In this document: positions 34,280 through 49,017 of the stretch, one piece after another
How positions within the stretch are numbered: the stretch's first letter is position 1
Layout of the letters: every line of letters begins with the position of its first letter
NCBI GenBank assembly: GCA_963931925.1
Contig: OZ007579.1
Location: 29,754,477-29,818,476 of the forward strand
Length of the DNA: 64,000 nucleotides
Direction of reading: 5' to 3'
Source of the DNA: Onchidella celtica
Taxonomy: Eukaryota; Mollusca; Gastropoda; Systellommatophora; Onchidiidae
Notes under the pieces: model-generated
What the model was told of the DNA's origin: nothing
Database searches by the model: none
The model's input: only the letters and a program-made list of their open reading frames with translations
Program-made: the position numbers and the translations under genes

Positions 34280-35169
34280 CTCTTAGAATAACTTACGGTT
34301 CAAATTTCTTCCATTACATGAAGAAAACACTATAAATGCCAAAGACAAAATTGTACAGAAAACAGAAAACATAATTATCGCTCTAATCTCACATCAACCG
34401 GCCTCAGGCCAACACGCACTTGCGTCCGTGACACTCAAAACTGGGTAAATTACATTAATCTCAGCCTCGTAAATTTTTGTTGATTTTTTTTCTTATCTCC
34501 CTCTTTCTTGGGGGGCGGGGGGGGGGACGCCGGTTTTGTCTCAAGTCTCAAGGTTATACCAGTGTTCAGCTGCATCGTGTACAATTTGCTCCAGGTTTTG
34601 CGGGCAAACTTCAGAGTATGTACGGTTGGGCAGTTCTGGGCGGGGGGGGGGGGGGAGGTGGAAGGGGGGGGTGTTGGAAGCGGGGGGGGGGGGGGCTGAG
34701 GACGCATTTTAATTATGGTCATAAAGTTAAAAAACAGTTCGGGGTTGTTTATTTCTTTTTCTCCAATTAAGTTCTCAGAATTTTTTTTTTCTAATGAAAC
34801 TGAAAACTTAATAGCTCAGCAAAATGTCACTAAGAGTTTTAAAACACCAAGGCCTTATCACGGATTATTCCTCATTTTAGGGGCCTTGAGTCAATACGGG
34901 CGGGATACGGCAGGGCGTATGAAACACGTTATATAGGCGGGGGGGGGGGGGGAGTGTGGAATATATGGACTAAATTGAGCGTGTATTTTATGTACGGCTC
35001 ATTAAATTTGTGTGAACCTTTTGGACTCTGTATCAGATACAAGGTCAGGATAGTGTTTCTGAGATCAAGGGATCTCATACTTCAGCGGAGGTACCAGAGT
35101 AGATATATTTATGTATGCGCCATTTAGGCTGTGATAAACACTAACTCAAACATCCATGATAAGCCTCCC
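34280..35169. other. Noncoding sequence, G-rich in part
   Basis: Several runs of ten or more G lie at 34,640-34,695 and at about 34,940. A 46-codon phase 1-1 open stretch at 34,779-34,916 (TTCTCAG acceptor, GGC|GTATGA donor, two NxT sequons) was noted but is weaker than the other exon candidates. Confidence 0.4.
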
Positions 35170-35335
35170 ATTCTCTATTGACGAAATATTATAAAAACCA
35201 CAGAAAATCTGTGGGGTCCCAGCAAGGCTTGATGCAACCACTTTTCATTTGCCTTTCATTGTATCGTTTTTGTGTTAGTTCTTACGCGAGACTTTGCGAC
35301 ATACAACTTTTTCTTTTTGCCATAATTTAGACTTC
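35170..35335. repeat. Dispersed repeat C, copy 3
   Basis: AATATTATAAAAACCACAG..CTGTGGGGTCCCAGCAAGGC lies left of TTTCATTGTATCG, TTACGCGAGACTTTGCG, ACATACAACTTTTTC and TTTTTGCC. In the 44.6-kb copy the CCACAG..CTGTGG block is on the other side, inverted, suggesting a foldback layout. Confidence 0.6.
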
Positions 35336-35734
35336 ACATCCTCAGTGTGTGCTGTAAGGTCATTGTGACAGCGACCTTGATTAAAGTGGGAATAAAGAGA
35401 GGTGAAAATAGGCAAGATACAATATTATTACCTTGAATCTCACGAAAGTCATATAATATTGATCCTGATATGAATGTCTGACTTTATCAGCTGCATCTTT
35501 CTAATGTGACCTTGCTTGTAGAACAGGGATTAAGATCAAGGTCGAGCTCTGAGACTTCTCACATCCTGCTCTGCATTAAAAAAAAATTGTGTCTGAAACA
35601 TTCCGCGGCTGAATTGTGGGATACTGAGCTTATCCACTCATGCAGTTTGCGCTCTTTGCCTGAAAGTTCTCTCTGCTGATACTTTCAACTTTGTCTTTCT
35701 CTGTGTGAGGTGTGAATCCCCGACAGTTTTATAC
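35336..35734. other. Noncoding sequence
   Basis: Nothing recognised. Confidence 0.4.
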
Positions 35735-36143
35735 TCTCTCTCTCTTTCTCTCTCTGTCTCTCTCTCTCTCTCTCTGTCTCTGTCTCTCTCTGTCACTGTC
35801 TCTCTCTCTCTCTGTCACTTTCTCTCTCTGTCTCTGTCTCTCTCACCTTCTCTCTCTCTCTCACCTTCTCTCTCTCCCTCTACTCCCACTCTTTCTCCCC
35901 CTCCTTTCTTTCCCTTCCTCTCGCTCGTGCTCTCTCACCATTTTCTTTCTTCTTTCTTTCTCATACTCTCACTCTTTCTCTCTCTCTCTCTCTCTTTCTC
36001 GCTGTCTCCTCGCTCTCTCTCTCTCTCTTTCTCTCTCTGTGTGTCTCTCTCTGTCTCCATCTCTCTCCTTTCTCTTGCTCTGTCTCCCTCACTCTTTCTG
36101 TCTCTTTCTTTCCCTCTGACTTCTGATCTCTCTCTCTCGTCAT
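35735..36143 (-). repeat. (CT)n compound microsatellite
   Basis: About 400 bases of CTCTCT with TGTCTC, TTTCTC and CACTCT variants. All open frames across it are artefacts. Confidence 0.9.
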
Positions 36144-37870
36144 TTCACTAAGGTTACTAAACTGTTATAAACTGTTAACAACGAAGGTGCTTTAGCAGGT
36201 AAACAGTCTGCATGTATCTTTACACTGTGTACGGATTCTGTTGGGATACACACTACCTCCTACCAACACCACTACCAACATCACTGCTAACAAACAGCAA
36301 CACCACAAATAACATCACCACAACAAACCATCACCAACACCACAAACACCACCACTGCAACTGCAACAAATATCACCATCCCGACCACTACCAACACCAC
36401 CATTAGCAACAAATGCATGCCAACGACAATTCGTTTTCTGATCAGCAAGCAACCTATAACAAAAGCCTGGCATCCTATCCATAATTTTATAAGCAGTTTG
36501 ATACTTTAGCCCACGAATCTGACCAGAGAGACACATTAACAAGTATCATCGCTGGCTTCATTATTCTGCCCCCTCATTAAACCTTTCAATACTGAAACAG
36601 CATTGCCTTTAACTCTCTACTGCTCATTCAGTTATAGGTTCTGTGTCTCCATTCCTACCTTTTAAATTTAGACCAATAGCCTGATAAAGATTCATATTTA
36701 GCATTGAAAAAAACTGAAATACGTGACTATCAATATAACCTGCATTTGAGAAAATCTAGCTTTAGTAGTGGTCAAAAGGTTAATTTGCACACGCGATATA
36801 AAATTTGCTTTTAGACATGAGTCATGAAACAGTAAATTTAGTGCGCATAGTATCATGTTGATTATACATTTATTGCCTATCATATTTCAAAGTTCTAGTA
36901 AATTTATAGGTCAGTTATGCATGATTCCAAGCCGATATAATTTCTATTTTCCCTGTGAAATGAAGTTGGAATGCGTATGATAATATGGTCGCCTTAGAGC
37001 AAAAGTGGCCCATCTCTAAGTTGCTATGTTTTGAGAAAATGAGGGCTGAAGTCTTCGCTACTTAAGAATTTAATGACTTGTAAAAGCAAATAGTTGGTGT
37101 TAAAAATATCCACCAACCAAGAACAGGAATTCAACAAATACTTTTAGCAAGATTGAGTCCATGTATAGTCACAGAACCAATATTTGAAAAATTGCCAAAA
37201 TTTGCGATGGCCCACTCTTGCTCTCCGGTGACCATTTCGAAATTGGGCGTTTGAATTTCTGTTTTCGATTTTGGATGTTAATGAGGTTTGAGGGAACTTG
37301 AGTTGAAATGTAAATCATGGCTTTGAAAAGGTGAACTGGGACTGATGTTTACACATGATATTGTCAACAGCATGCAAGGTGACCGAATTTTCCAGATGAC
37401 CGAACAAAAATATTTGGCTATGGATTTTCATTTCATTTATCTAAATCTTTCAAGTACATTCCTTTTTTTTTTTTTCACTCCAGGCAATTAAAAACTTGCC
37501 ATAGGAGTTTTTTTTTTTCTTTGAAAAGTAAAGATTATTGTAAATTTTTCAGTCTAAAACTTAAGTGTTTTTGGTTGCTTTTTTTAGGGGGGGGGGGGTA
37601 TTATAGGCTAGGTAATAGGCTCATTTTTTCAGATTGCATGTTCTATTCATAGAGTGCATGCAAGCTGACATGTTGGATTCTCAGTATCTGACAGCTGGTG
37701 TATGATGCAATATTTATCATAAAACGGGTGTTTGCCTTGAAAAAGAAAAGAAAACAGTGCCTGTTCCTGGGAAAAGTGTGTGTGTGGGAGGTGGAGAGAG
37801 AGAGAGAAAGGCAGATATTCAGTTCCTTTGTCGGAGCGTGGAAGGTCCAAAAACGTTGGTGAATCCAAGG
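36144..37870. other. Noncoding sequence
   Basis: A (CAC/CAA)-rich tract lies at 36,262-36,405 and poly-T and poly-G runs at about 37,460 and 37,590. A short GA run is at 37,795-37,809. No gene recognised. Confidence 0.4.
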
Positions 37871-38046
37871 CATGGCCGTCTTAACATCATTCTAGGCCCC
37901 TGGGCAAAGCAATAGGCTGAATAGGCTGCAGCCCGCCCTCTAAGCAACAGCTCAGAAATGTGCATGCATGTGGTCCCCTAAACCCTTGGGGCCCCTGGGC
38001 AACTGCCCAATGTGTCCATGCGTTGAGACGGCTCTGATCCAAAGCC
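37863..38046. mobile_element. hAT-like MITE, family D, copy 2, with TSD
   Basis: ATCCAAGGC at the left and ATCCAAAGC at the right flank an element whose ends, TGGCCGTCTTAACATCAT and GCGTTGAGACGGCTCTG, are imperfect inverses. The interior GGCCCCTGGGCAAAGCAAT and GGGCAACTGCCC matches 19,464-19,630. The duplication is 8-9 bases, allowing for one change. Confidence 0.65.
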
Positions 38047-38356
38047 CTAAAGTACAATTTAGTCTTGATATTCCCGAAACAGTGGTTACATACCGCAAAA
38101 ATTCCAGATAATATTATTGGCAATGGGGTGGGGGCGGGGGGGGGGGGGGGGAGGGAGGAGGAGACAAGAGAGAAGTTAAACTAAACATGGTGATGAAACT
38201 CGGTTACGATAATAATGTCTCCAAACTCCAACCACCTGTTGCCCGGCACAGCCAGAGGGACAAATATGTCGGTGAGTAGGTTAGAAAACACATACAGACC
38301 ATGTTTTGATACGATGGACAAGTCCATAGAAATGGCGCTTTGGCAATGTTGTTGTT

Positions 38357-38542
38357 CAGTGGCGGATCTACAATAAAACTAATGAAGTTTAAGCTCCAGG
38401 GCGCCTCATCCCGGAGAGGTCCTGAAGAGACGTTTTTCAAAGTGTGAATTTTGGATGTTGCCCCATTTGTACTGTTGCTGGTTGCGAAAAGGCCCCATAA
38501 TAGTTCAGGCTTCAGGGTCTCAAACTTGCAGGTCCGCCACTG
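38357..38542. mobile_element. hAT-like MITE, family E, copy 2
   Basis: CAGTGGCGGATCTAC at the left and GGTCCGCCACTG at the right are inverses; compare 9177-9398. No matching flanking duplication. Confidence 0.6.
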
Positions 38543-38575
38543 CTCTTGCAATTCAAGTTACCATGACCTCACGAT

Positions 38576-38674
38576 GCGCCTGGCTTTTGATTAATGTAAC
38601 ACTCGGTAAGGGGTGAGGCAGTGAAATTGGTGAGGAAGTTTTAATTTAGGAAACTGGTCTTGTTTCTGGATAGA
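38576..38674. repeat. GATA-array-associated repeat, copy 1
   Basis: TGGCTTTTGATTAATGTAAC, GGTAAGGGGTGAGG, AATTTAGG and TTTCTGGATAGACAG precede the array. Nearly the same sequence precedes the array at 40,555. Confidence 0.6.
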
Positions 38675-39065
<391 letters not shown>

Positions 39066-39809
39066 GTAGATTATAGGGCAATTTAACATATTCCATCAGT
39101 ATCTCACCTTTTGATTCTTACCTTCTTTCTTTCTTTCTTTATCTCCTTTTGTCTTTCTTTCTTTAATTTTAAATTGAGACCCAAAAAACTGTTTGAAATT
39201 ATGCAACACTATTATCCACCAGCCCTTCACTCTTCATGGAATGACCCAGAAAGCAAACATTGCTTGTCGGCAATTCTCAACTCTTTTTTGTTAACCAGGT
39301 TATTATAATGCAACAGCTGAAACAGTGATTCATCATCTCCATGATAGAGACAATATTTTGTCCAGCAATTGGAGCTCCGTATTAACAACAACAAACAGAA
39401 GAGCAAGATAAATATAAACTTTTCCTTAGGGACCATCAATAAAGTACCTTTGTACTAAGCATGCTTGGATTTTGGCCATTTTTTAAAACCCATCCTCCCC
39501 AATGTACGGTTTTCACACGCTTGGCGTCGAACCCCCTCTCCTCTATCACAACTTAGAGTACAGTCATTATAATGGTTCAAATCCATGAAAATACCTTGAT
39601 ATTTTGCAGCTTTAAATGGCATTTGCACGACATCTTTATCTGTTTCATTGGAGGCATTGCTTGAATTTGATGTCTTTTTCTTTTAATCCACCAAAGTTTT
39701 TATTTCATTATTGTAACTGAAAAGGATGCAAACTTTTCAGAGTAACCAGCAGGGGGGGGGGGGGGCTGCTCCCACTCTCCATGTATTGCTTTTCATAATG
39801 CCGGGGGTC
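39066..39809. other. Noncoding sequence
   Basis: (TTTC)n at 39,121-39,165. A 65-codon frame ending near 39,308 and AATAAA at about 39,439 hint at transcript-like sequence but support no gene. Confidence 0.4.
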
Positions 39810-40063
39810 GTGATTTTTTTCCGTACGAGGTTTAGCAAATTCAGGAGCGGGACAGCAACACACCCCCCAAACACAGGACAGCTCCAACACATCCCAGGGA
39901 TTTTCGGTGACGTTCAGAGTCATATCAGGCACAGTCCAGAGACTGCAACACCCATGACAGTGCTCGATAGGACGAGAAATCCCTTAGCCGATCTCCTGTG
40001 TTTTGGGGTATGTGTTGCTGCCCCGCTCCTGAATTTGCTAAAGCTCGTACGGAAAAAAATCAC
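39810..40063. mobile_element. MULE-like foldback, copy 3, probable 9-bp TSD
   Basis: Ends GTGATTTTTTTCCGTACGAG and CTCGTACGGAAAAAAATCAC are perfect inverses. TGCCGGGGG (left) and TGCCGGAGG (right) lie two bases outside them, an 8/9 match. The interior matches 32,455-32,710. Confidence 0.75.
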
Positions 40064-40466
40064 ATTGCCGGAGGCAAAGGCCTGCCTCCTCCCGGGAGAT
40101 ACGTACTTTAAAGCGGGTCTCTTATTTTGAACCGATACTAACTACTGTTAGATGTCAGGACATCTGAATCTCCATTAGTGTTCTAGAGAGACCTAATCAG
40201 AGGATCCATTTCTAGGAGGTGAAAGTGGCCAAAAATGTTTCTTCACACTGGCGTAGCAGAATTATAGGCACTGCCCACTGTGCTGGTGCAAAGAAAAATG
40301 TATGGGTGTTGAGACACCAGTCTGACGCTAGCTTTAGTCTGTTTCACCCATAAAGTGAGAGTTGTGAACCCCAGGGGAATTGTCCCCAGGGTCGTTTCTG
40401 GCAGAACGATTGGTTGGAGGGGGGGTCACCCCTGGACGAGGCTGAGATTAGCGGAGGGCATGATTT
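40064..40466. other. Noncoding sequence
   Basis: Nothing recognised. Confidence 0.4.
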
Positions 40467-40554
40467 GCCGTGGCTTTTGATTAATAATTTAACTCTTGGT
40501 AGGAGGTTGAAGGATGGTATTTTGAATTAAGTCTGATTTTTGGATATAGCGTCG
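40467..40554. repeat. GATA-array-associated repeat, copy 2
   Basis: GTGGCTTTTGATTAATAATTTAACTC, GGTAGGAGGTTGAAGG and TTTTTGGATATAGCG precede the array; compare 38,576-38,674. Confidence 0.6.
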
Positions 40555-43553
<2,999 letters not shown>

Positions 43554-44587
43554 TATCCACAAATCAGAGAACCATTAGAGACGAATGTCCACTATATAGC
43601 GAGATAGGAGATGAAGAAGAATAAACGGATGGCCGAGTATGTATAAACAGTATTAATTTTGCAATTCATGCTAAGCTAGTTAATAGGCTCTACATCATCA
43701 AAACAAAGCGGCTGGCCGCATTTGTTGCCAAACATCTCAGGTTACCAAGGACAAATTACAGCATCAGTTGCCAGTATGACATGTTGCCAATTGCTAAGTA
43801 ATCTAATCCAGGCATGGAGTTACGGGCCGTAGAGTGTTAAGTAACTGTGCCGGGACACCAATCTATGGGGAGTCCCCACAGAGATATACTGAGATACATC
43901 CATAATGTACTTTTGCTAGGGGGGGGGGGGAGGGGGGGTTCCCAGCGTGAGGAAAACGTACAGGTCCCCAACATGAGAAAAACATACAGGGCCCCAACGA
44001 GAGAAAAATGTACAGTTTGAGTCTGACTTTAACAGCTTGTCGTCACGATAACGGCCATTCGGCGCGTTTCGCAGTTTTTGTTTTTTTTCGTTATCTTACT
44101 TCCAGCTAGACTTCAGTCCTCAGATTCCTATAGATCAGACCAAAAGAACGTGAAGTTAAAAATCTAATGGGAAAAGGCCAACACTAAAAAGTATGTCCAA
44201 TATGATAAAATTCGGTTTCTGAGAGGAAATGGGGGGGGGGGGGGGCAGAAGAGCGTACCTACGAATTTCAGTTACGGTAAATAAAATATAGAAGTTTGCT
44301 TTTTTCTTGTTTTTCAGTACATTTTGTACGATTATATAAAAATATAATAATTTATACAAATTTAACATTGGCCATGTAGAAACGAAACAATCAAAATAGA
44401 TCTTGCAAAATGCCACATATTAAGTCTTAGACCATCAAGGTTCCACCGTGGACATTTACCATTTTAATAACTTTACCCTTATGATTATCTTGGGAGGGGG
44501 AGGGGGACAGAATCTGAAGCCAAGTGTATAGGGGGGTGGGGTGGAGGTGAGGGTGGGGTACAAAAAATTGCCCAACTCTCGGCCATT
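43554..44587. other. Noncoding sequence
   Basis: G runs at 43,920 and 44,230. A short duplication, AGGTCCCCAACATGAGAAAAA and AGGGCCCCAACGAGAGAAAAA, is at 43,961-44,010. No gene recognised. Confidence 0.4.
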
Positions 44588-44760
44588 TTCTGTCTTCTCT
44601 TTTAGTTTGCGTTTCATTGTATCGTTTCGGTATTATTTCTTGCGCTAGACTCTGCTACATACAACTTTTTATTTCTGCCAACTCTTGACTTTGCAAATAG
44701 TCTTGCCACAACCCCCACAGTTTCTCTGTGGATTTTATAATATTTCCGTCTAAGCACTAT
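44588..44760. repeat. Dispersed repeat C, copy 4
   Basis: TCTTCTCTTTTAGTTTG, GTTTCATTGTATCG, GGTATTATTTCTTGCGC, ACATACAACTTTTTA, GACTTTGC, TCTTGCCAC, CCCCACAG..CTGTGG and TTTATAATATTT. This is the most complete copy. Confidence 0.65.
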
Positions 44761-44958
44761 GGCGTGCCGAAGGAGGCAGATGGCAGTTAATTGCATATGA
44801 CATGGATGTGGGCATCATGACCAACTACGCTCGTTTCACCTCACATTTTGGCTGAGCCCAGCTGATAGCCGTACCGTCCACGGCTTATCTAAAAGGGAAT
44901 TTCACAGCAGATAATTATTAATACCTCCCATAATTTAGAGTCTAGAAAATACTTGCAG

Positions 44959-44982
44959 ATCTAAATTATCGCGAAATTTCAG
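44959..44982 (+). CDS. Candidate 24-nt microexon with ITIM-like motif, phase 1-1
   Basis: ATACTTGCAG precedes 24 bases that end TTTCAG|GTAGGT, a consensus donor. In phase 1 they encode LNYREIS between split codons; LNYREI fits the ITIM consensus [SIVL]xYxx[IVL]. The exit phase matches the entry phase of the candidate at 47,455. The upstream polypyrimidine tract is poor, and 24 bases carry little evidence, so this rests on context only. Confidence 0.15.
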
Positions 44983-45089
44983 GTAGGTGGAACGGCTATT
45001 TGCTTCAAAAAGCATTCCACAAATTCTCCTTTTGTTTTGAATGTTTAGATATCAAACCAGCTGTAGCAGTAAATTATTAGAAACTCATT

Positions 45090-46003
45090 TTAACCCTCTC
45101 GGCCCCGACCCTATTTTTGCTTTAGGGAAAATTCTGATTTTGTGAGAATTTGTTCTTACTCATTCCCTACGTTAACTTTTGTGGGTACGGACAGCAGCTC
45201 TCAGCTTTATCCACTTTGATATTTAGGGGTTGTTCCAAGATGTGTTTTCTTTCACCCAGTATGAACACAAGACATAACATTATACATCTATATAAAAAAA
45301 CAGCAAGGAAAAAAAATTCACTGCTGCGAGGAAGAAATGCCCAAACCTGAAAAAATTACATGTGAAAGATAGTTCTTTTTGCTACTATATCTATTCCCTT
45401 GACATAAAAGCGAAGTATCGTAATTTTGTAATAAATGAAAATAGGCCTAAAAACATCGAATAATGCTTTCTCCTCAACAATGGTTGCCTCCCTCCTGCCT
45501 TTGTTTTGTTTCGACTTTAAACTTCCGGTTGCGTTTCAAAGTTTGAATGCATGAGTTTCTGTGCCGTCTGCTTTATGGACGGTACGGGCCATGCGGGTGT
45601 TGCTGTGCCAGTTGTGAGCTGTTTTCTTCCTAGATCTACATAATCTGTGTGCTGATTGTGCGTGTTGTTTGCAACCCGTTCTTTGAACGGGCCCTTACAC
45701 TAGTCAAGTAAAGAAAAATCAGTGAACCAGGATAGGATTCGATATTTAAAAAAGTTGGCTTAGATATTATTTTTGGAAAATTGGTGCCCACTCGTAGCGA
45801 AGGAAAAACTTTCCAGTCGAACATTGGGTTTACCGTAGCGAATGAGTTAAGGGTTCTTCGTGATCCTTTGGTTGATTTAGTGTACAATTATTGTAGAAAT
45901 TACTAAAAATAACTTTTCTCACCTTGAGTTCCTGTGGGGACTGCAGCCCGAGTCATAAATTTCTGTGTATCACTGAGGAGACCATGGGGACCTAGATGGT
46001 TAA
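45090..46003. mobile_element. TTAA MITE, family P, copy 2 (split by an insertion)
   Basis: TTAACCCTCTCGGCCCCGAC opens the copy at 45,090 and AGATGGTTAA closes it at 46,003. The left part stops at GAATTTGTTCTTA (45,158) and the right part resumes at TTAAGGGTTCTTCGTGATCC (45,847), exactly where copies 1 and 3 are continuous. Confidence 0.75.
45159..45846. mobile_element. 688-bp TIR element nested in family P copy 2, TSD TTA
   Basis: The left end CTCATTCCCTACGTTAA and right end TTACCGTAGCGAATGAG are inverses with two differences. TTA lies on both sides (45,156-45,158 and 45,847-45,849) and occurs once in uninterrupted family P copies. A 3-bp TTA target duplication is typical of PIF/Harbinger elements. 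No transposase seen inside. Confidence 0.7.
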
Positions 46004-46504
46004 AGAGCTCCCATTTAAATTATTGGCCGATGCTTCCATTATTTTTGTACCCCCCAAAAATACCCCTTAAAACCTTCATTACGAAGGTTCCCTTGGACTT
46101 AATATTTCATTGCGTAACGCCCTCTGATTGTGACACACTGCGTATAATGATCATGCCAAAATAATGCCACTCTTCTAAGAATCAAATACTGGATTGTGTC
46201 ATTATAGAATATTACATCGTTTTGCTCACACAGCTACTGAGTAGTGCCAAACTTTTCTTATTATCAAAGGCCACTCCTCACATTCCAGGTGAACAAATGC
46301 GAAATATAAAATTCTGAAATGTTCTTTTCTCTAGCCAAGTGAGACATCCCTCCTGTGACGTCATCGTAATATAAAAGTCATTATGACGAGGTTGAAACCT
46401 TGAAACCTGGCCAAGAAATAATAATAATAATAATAAAACATTGTGAATCGTAGAGCTATTCAATTCCTTTTTAGACACATTTCAGTTTTGTACTAAGCCT
46501 TGTT
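46004..46504. other. Noncoding sequence
   Basis: (AAT)n at 46,418-46,435; nothing else recognised. Confidence 0.4.
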
Positions 46505-46583
46505 GCAATCTTCCCCTCCCTCTTCTCTCTTTGTGTGTCTCTCTCTCTTTCTCTCTCTCTCTCTCCCTCTCTGTCTCTCTTTC

Positions 46584-46650
<67 letters not shown>

Positions 46651-46812
46651 CCTCTCTGTCTCTCTTTCCCTCTCTCTGTCTCTCTCTCTTTCATTCTGTC
46701 TGTCTCTCCCTGTCTCTCTCTCTCTCTTCCCCCCCCCCTCTCTCTCTCTCTCCCTATATCTCTGTCTCCCTCTCTCTGTTTCTCTCTCTTCCCCCCCCCC
46801 ACCTCTGTGTGT
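46505..46812 (-). repeat. (CT)n microsatellite with C runs
   Basis: About 300 bases of CTCTCT with CCCCCCC interruptions at 46,730 and 46,790. Open frames are artefacts. Confidence 0.9.
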
Positions 46813-47454
46813 AGGTGTGTGTCTTAATGAGTCAACAGTAGAAAATTTGACGTCACCATGTGTCAGTAATAAATAGCCAGTACTAGTAAAATTACACCAG
46901 ACTATTATGCTGCCATTAAGATGACAATGAATTTCTAATTACATGATATCACATGTTGGGTGTATTTGTGTGCACTTAGTTATGCGTATCCACGAAAGAA
47001 TTATATTCTGACGTGGACCCACAGCACATCTTGTCCTTTCTGAAAGAGGCTAGGACCTACGGCTTGATTTATAAAACTCCTATACACGTTTACAAAATTC
47101 TTTCAGATCTACACAGGAAAAGTTTTTGAGAACTTTATCAATGAAATAAAGTGAAATGAGAACTATTTAAATCTGTCTGTGAAATTTAAATCGATGAAGC
47201 TCCGAATATTAAACAAAAGTAAAGTGCCTGAATAGGCCGTGAAAAACGCAAAGCGGCCGTTTATATCGTCCTGCCGCACTGTAATGCCCTAACTGAACTT
47301 AAATATTATGCTATTCCGCCTTGATTTCTTCTCATAATATAGAATAATGAATACATTTCCCAGTGAGAAAACAATGCCTCATCACTGTTCGGACCCGAAA
47401 TAGATATCCATTAAAAACTATTGTACATTCATGCATGTATTTATATTTTATCAG
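46813..47454. other. Noncoding sequence
   Basis: No element recognised. ATTCTTTCAG at 47,110 followed by short open frames and AATAAA at about 47,147 was considered as an alternative last exon but not supported. Confidence 0.4.
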
Positions 47455-47567
47455 GCGAAACAATCTACATTGAGGATGTTAAACATGATGACTTGCAGAA
47501 TTACCGCACTGCAGATTCAGCGAAAAAAAAAAACGCCACTGTATCACAAAAAACCAGACTGATATAA
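47455..47567 (+). CDS. Candidate terminal exon (cytoplasmic-tail-like), phase 1 start
   Basis: TTTATATTTTATCAG precedes an open stretch that, in phase 1, encodes ETIYIEDVKHDDLQNYRTAD and then a Lys/Asn-rich end, TAA at 47,565-47,567. It is rich in acidic residues and has two tyrosines, as in cytoplasmic tails. Two AATAAA signals at 47,973 and 47,986 would give a 3' UTR of about 420 bases. The A10 run may itself be unstable. No family recognised. If the candidates at 2376, 28,593 and 44,959 are real they would all splice in the same phase, but a signal peptide and membrane-spanning exon have not been found. Confidence 0.25.
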
Positions 47568-47972
47568 ACACCATATTGATACCTATATTTATCCGTGTTC
47601 TCGCCAAACTAAAATGGGAAATAAAAAAAAATAAAAAATTTAAAAAATGCAATTCTCAAGGCTGTGGGTTGTCAATAACAGCAACAGCACCAACAAAGAT
47701 GACATGGAAATTAGACTCAATGAATTCAGAAACAGAAAAAAAAATAGTATTGAGAATTGATTTTATCTCAGCAAGCTTTATGTTACTAAAGATCTCCATC
47801 GGGCTTTCAAAACAAACAAACAGATAAAAAGTTACCTTTTTTTAAAAACATAATGTATATAAATGTGTTACCAGTTTATTTATACGGAACAATAGTTTTT
47901 ATAATAGTTAAACAATAGTTAAATATAATCCTATTAATTTGTAGAATTTAGAAACTCTGAAGACGAAATGTA

Positions 47973-47991
47973 AATAAAGTGCCCAAATAAA
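47973..47991 (+). terminator. Two candidate polyadenylation signals
   Basis: AATAAA at 47,973-47,978 and again at 47,986-47,991, 13 bases apart, about 410 bases after the stop of the candidate terminal exon. Confidence 0.3.
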
Positions 47992-48421
47992 CCCTGATAG
48001 GCCCAAAGTGACAGTTATAGTGCCAATGCACCGTAAAAACCTACCTCAAACTCAGTTCTTACCAGTTTATTTTACGACACTTCACCTTTGTTAATTGAAC
48101 AGCAGCATTTACAAGTCGTACGAAATGGAGTTTGATCATTGAATATTTTAGGCTGATGGGTGTCAGGCATGATTTTTGCCATTAAACATTAAGCCTAATG
48201 ATGTTAGGCCTTATGATTTTCTGCAGTTAAGTCTGCAAAGTGCGAACAGAAGCCAGTCTGGCCACACAAAGCTAACCTTGTCACACTGATAATAATATCA
48301 TGCAGGTTGGGCTATACTGTGCCACTTTCTACGTCAAATTTACCTATAAACACCCCTTTATAAAATGACGTTATTTTGTTCTCTCTTTCTATTTGGATCG
48401 TAATTTTGTGCCACTAAACTT

Positions 48422-48590
48422 GTGAGCACACCAGCCGATTTTGGTCGGCCGAATAGTTGACTGGTGACGTCACGATACTGAGTATCAATGAAACCTCGCA
48501 CGCCATCCGACTTGTTAAATCTCGTTAAAACTCAATAATCTTGACCTCACCATTTAACTGATCGGCCGATCAAAATCGGATGGTGTGCTC
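48422..48590. mobile_element. Foldback MITE, family B, copy 3
   Basis: Arms GAGCACACCAGCCGATTTTG and CAAAATCGGATGGTGTGCTC are inverses and extend inward through GTCGGCC/GATCGGCCGATC. The best-preserved copy of the family at 8.6 and 16.7 kb. Confidence 0.75.
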
Positions 48591-49006
48591 CTGGCCTTAA
48601 CAGGTCATGGCAAATTCATTAAATTGAACAAGGTATAAAACTAACGAGCAACCCGAAATTGTTTTTGTGTTTCATGTAAAAATTTGTTTTTGGGGCTTAT
48701 ACGGTGTTTTCCCATAGTACCACAGTATACACAGTTTACAGATCCCTCGACATTTACATGTGAATGTGTCATGTAAACGGTGTTGTCCTGTGTAAATGGA
48801 AAGGACAACACTAAAAGCTGAGCACCTTCAAGGGGTCAAGATCTCAACCTTGCGTTAAAGTACATGCATCCTATCCAAACAGATGAAACAAATAACAAAA
48901 AGAAAATGTTTAACCCTCTAGTCCCCGCCCCATTTTTTCTTTCGGGAAAATTCTGATTTTGTGAAAATTTTTGTTCTCAGGGGCATAAGGGGCTTTCATG
49001 ATCATT

Positions 49007-49017
49007 TAGTTGATTTA
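49007..49017 (+). repeat. Target-site duplication, left copy
   Basis: TAGTTGATTTA, identical to 52,975-52,985. Confidence 0.9.

Noticed and set aside
34779-34916. Phase 1-1 exon with two NxT sequons
   Set aside because: Weak donor and a T10 run at its start; not better than chance.
35705-36151. Plus-strand 148- and 135-codon frames
   Set aside because: (CT)n microsatellite readings.
39111-39308. Coding exon ending near a poly(A) signal
   Set aside because: Half of the frame reads a (TTTC)n tract; no domain.
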